Source: Acestrorhynchus altus
Taxonomy: Eukaryota > Chordata > Actinopteri > Characiformes > Acestrorhynchidae
Assembly (NCBI GenBank): GCA_034509495.1
Contig: CM067507.1
Coordinates: forward strand, 22,326,213 to 22,390,212
Direction of reading: 5' to 3'
Length of the DNA stretch: 64,000 bases
Shown: one piece after another, positions 62,301-64,000 of the stretch
Numbering within the stretch: the first letter of the stretch is position 1
Layout of the letters: the number at the start of each line of letters is the position of its first letter
Position numbers and translations under genes: made by a program
The notes under the pieces: model-generated
Told to the model about the DNA's origin: nothing
The model's input: the letters and a program-made list of their open reading frames with translations, nothing else
Database searches by the model: none

Positions 62301-64000
62301 ATTTTCATAATAGTGGGTGCCAGATGGATGGGTCATTTCTGAAGTTGCCACCTATGGTTAACAGTGTGATGGTTGTGAATGTCAGTGCCTGACTGTGTGT
62401 TTATGTTTACATTAATATTAGTTGTGATTAGTATGTTAATATTTTTTGCACTAACTTGCCAAGTTCACACTATTAATGTGTATATATGATGGGATATAAA
62501 TGCAGGCCCTGTAAAGTCTGCAACATTTGATAGCTTTATGAAACCAAACAAGTCCTAAATTCCTCCACATATATTTACAATGTGTGGAAATTCAAAGCTA
62601 AGCCTTTAGTAGGTAACCTTTGAGTTCATATTGTCTTGTCTTTCTGGATCTCAGCCAGCCACAAATATTCCACACCAGAAACGTTGAGAACCCAAAGATT
62701 TTTGCCCTTTAGAGGCTAAGAACTGCATCCAGCAATATATTTATTTTTCTTTTTATTTACTTTTGCAAGTTCTTTCTCTTGCACCTCACAAGCTGTGATA
62801 CAGAACAACCCACACAGTCAACAGCAGCCTCAAAGTCCCTCAGCATGGTGCCAATACAGGCCACCCACACAGTCCCGTCTCCACCTGTTTGGGTTTAGAG
62901 CTCTTCCTCCCTGTACCCCTGCTCCCCACGCATGTGCACAACACACACACTTGAGAGCATAAGCGAGAACTCCCACACACTCCATCCAACAGAAACCTGC
63001 ACTGGGAAACACACACAGACAGCAGGAGGTGTGTGTTGGCCCTAGACAGTTTAATGACAAACCTGTGTTCACTGCTATGCCGCTTCAACCTACAGAAAAT
63101 AATAATGTGTGTTCGTACATGTGTGCCTCTCATACGCTTAAGCGCTGTCAGTCTGTGTAGCCATTCAGCTGTAGCATCGTTTCACACAATGGAGAAGGCA
63201 GAGTGTACGCGACAGACTGTCACAATGTGTTGGCGAATTTGACATTACACGGGGCTAATAACACACTGTATTTCAAAAAAAACTCTAGGTAGTAGAAAAT
63301 GATCTGTCAGCTCTCTGAGCTCGAGAACACTCTTTTCAGCATGACAATATTGTTCAATGACAATCACACAAGCTGTTGTATACGGCCATGGTCAAGACTC
63401 ACGACTTTGCTCAGACCAAGAAAACAATACAAATAGTCAACGGTACCTGTTCATTCAGACAGCGTAGCTTAACCTTTGTAAATGTTACACAAGCTGTACA
63501 TGAATGCTGGGGGCAGGGAGGTGCTTTCAGAAAGAGCACACATTGTCTAATCAGAGCATGTGGAGCCTGCAGGGAGATGAGAGCTTTCTAATTTAAGGTT
63601 GTAGGCTAGCAGTGAGCTATATCTGAGGAGCATCCGTTGAAAGCAGAGGGACACAGATTGGTCCAGTGGGCCAGCCAAAGAAAAGCTTATTCAGAACACA
63701 AAAGACTCTCACATCCTCAAATATCAATCTTCTTTACAGAAGTAGCCTGCATGATGGCCCCCACCCCCCTCCCAATGTAGACCTGAAGATGACCAAATTT
63801 AATCATCTATCATTCAATCAATGCTGCAAATCAATTCATTAATCACATTGTGAGTCAATAACCAACCACCCACTACTTTATCTTGTTACATTCATCCTGT
63901 GTGTGGACAGTCTGTAGGGTTTACTTAGAGTGATACAGTGAATGACAAGGACAAACCCAGAAGCCTGCAAGTATGTGAGTCTAGATGCCTGAAGTCACGC

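Larger units (their letters stand above)
41183..64000 (-). other. grik2: Presumed grik2 intron 1 or 5' flank
   Basis: This region lies upstream of exon 2 in gene direction. It should contain intron 1 and perhaps the signal-peptide exon, but I could not find the expected end of that exon (a TTHVLRF-like stretch before a donor). It carries seven or more transposon remnants, listed separately. Unassigned stretches such as 42140-43330, 43890-45540, 46490-47980, 48640-49970, 51530-56670, 57940-59550 and 62300-64000 show no supported gene. Around 54640-55260 the sequence is GC-balanced and unlike the repeats, a possible conserved non-coding element. Confidence 0.6.

Overview
This window is vertebrate genomic DNA, almost certainly from a ray-finned fish. 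Coding sequence is split into short exons with GT/AG borders, introns are kilobases long, and very long dinucleotide tracts (GT, CT/GA, TA) are frequent. The interspersed repeats are teleost-type: DANA/Mermaid-like tRNA-derived SINEs, many decayed Tc1-like transposons, palindromic MITEs and a truncated LINE. The repeat mix resembles otophysan fishes (characins, catfishes and relatives), but that placement is inference. No prokaryotic genes, operons, CRISPR arrays or viral genes were seen.

The one protein-coding gene I can support is on the minus strand. It is part of the kainate-type ionotropic glutamate receptor subunit GluK2 (grik2). Five consecutive internal exons are visible: 41015-41182, 39248-39505, 33750-33931, 29578-29631 and 27006-27179. 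Their lengths are 168, 258, 182, 54 and 174 bp and the reading phase is continuous across all junctions. Together they encode about 279 residues of the extracellular amino-terminal domain. The exon with the signal peptide and the exons for the ligand-binding and channel domains were not found; they probably lie beyond 64000 and below position 1.

Layout from left to right: 1-27005 is the next intron of grik2 (3' side), with Tc1-like remnants at 1-372, 6182-6560 and 25140-25612, two DANA-like SINEs, a locally duplicated repeat block at 2.8-3.9 kb, a trinucleotide palindrome at 14.4 kb and many microsatellites. The exon-bearing core is 27006-41182, with microsatellites directly against two splice acceptors. 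From 41183 to 64000 is presumed intron 1 or upstream DNA, with a LINE tail, Tc1-like copies at 43.3, 45.5, 50.4 and 57.3 kb (one carrying a nested SINE), a MITE at 56.7 kb and an internally deleted LINE at 61.5-62.3 kb.

No wholly new gene system is visible. The points most worth a second look are structural. CT microsatellites serve as the polypyrimidine tracts of grik2 exons 4 and 5, and exon 5 is a 54-nt in-frame exon also followed closely by a GAT/GGT tract. There is a long trinucleotide inverted repeat whose interruptions are mirrored, a SINE nested in a Tc1 copy with a clear target duplication, and an unclassified repeat next to exon 2. Most long open frames in the window are microsatellite translations or chance frames and are left out.
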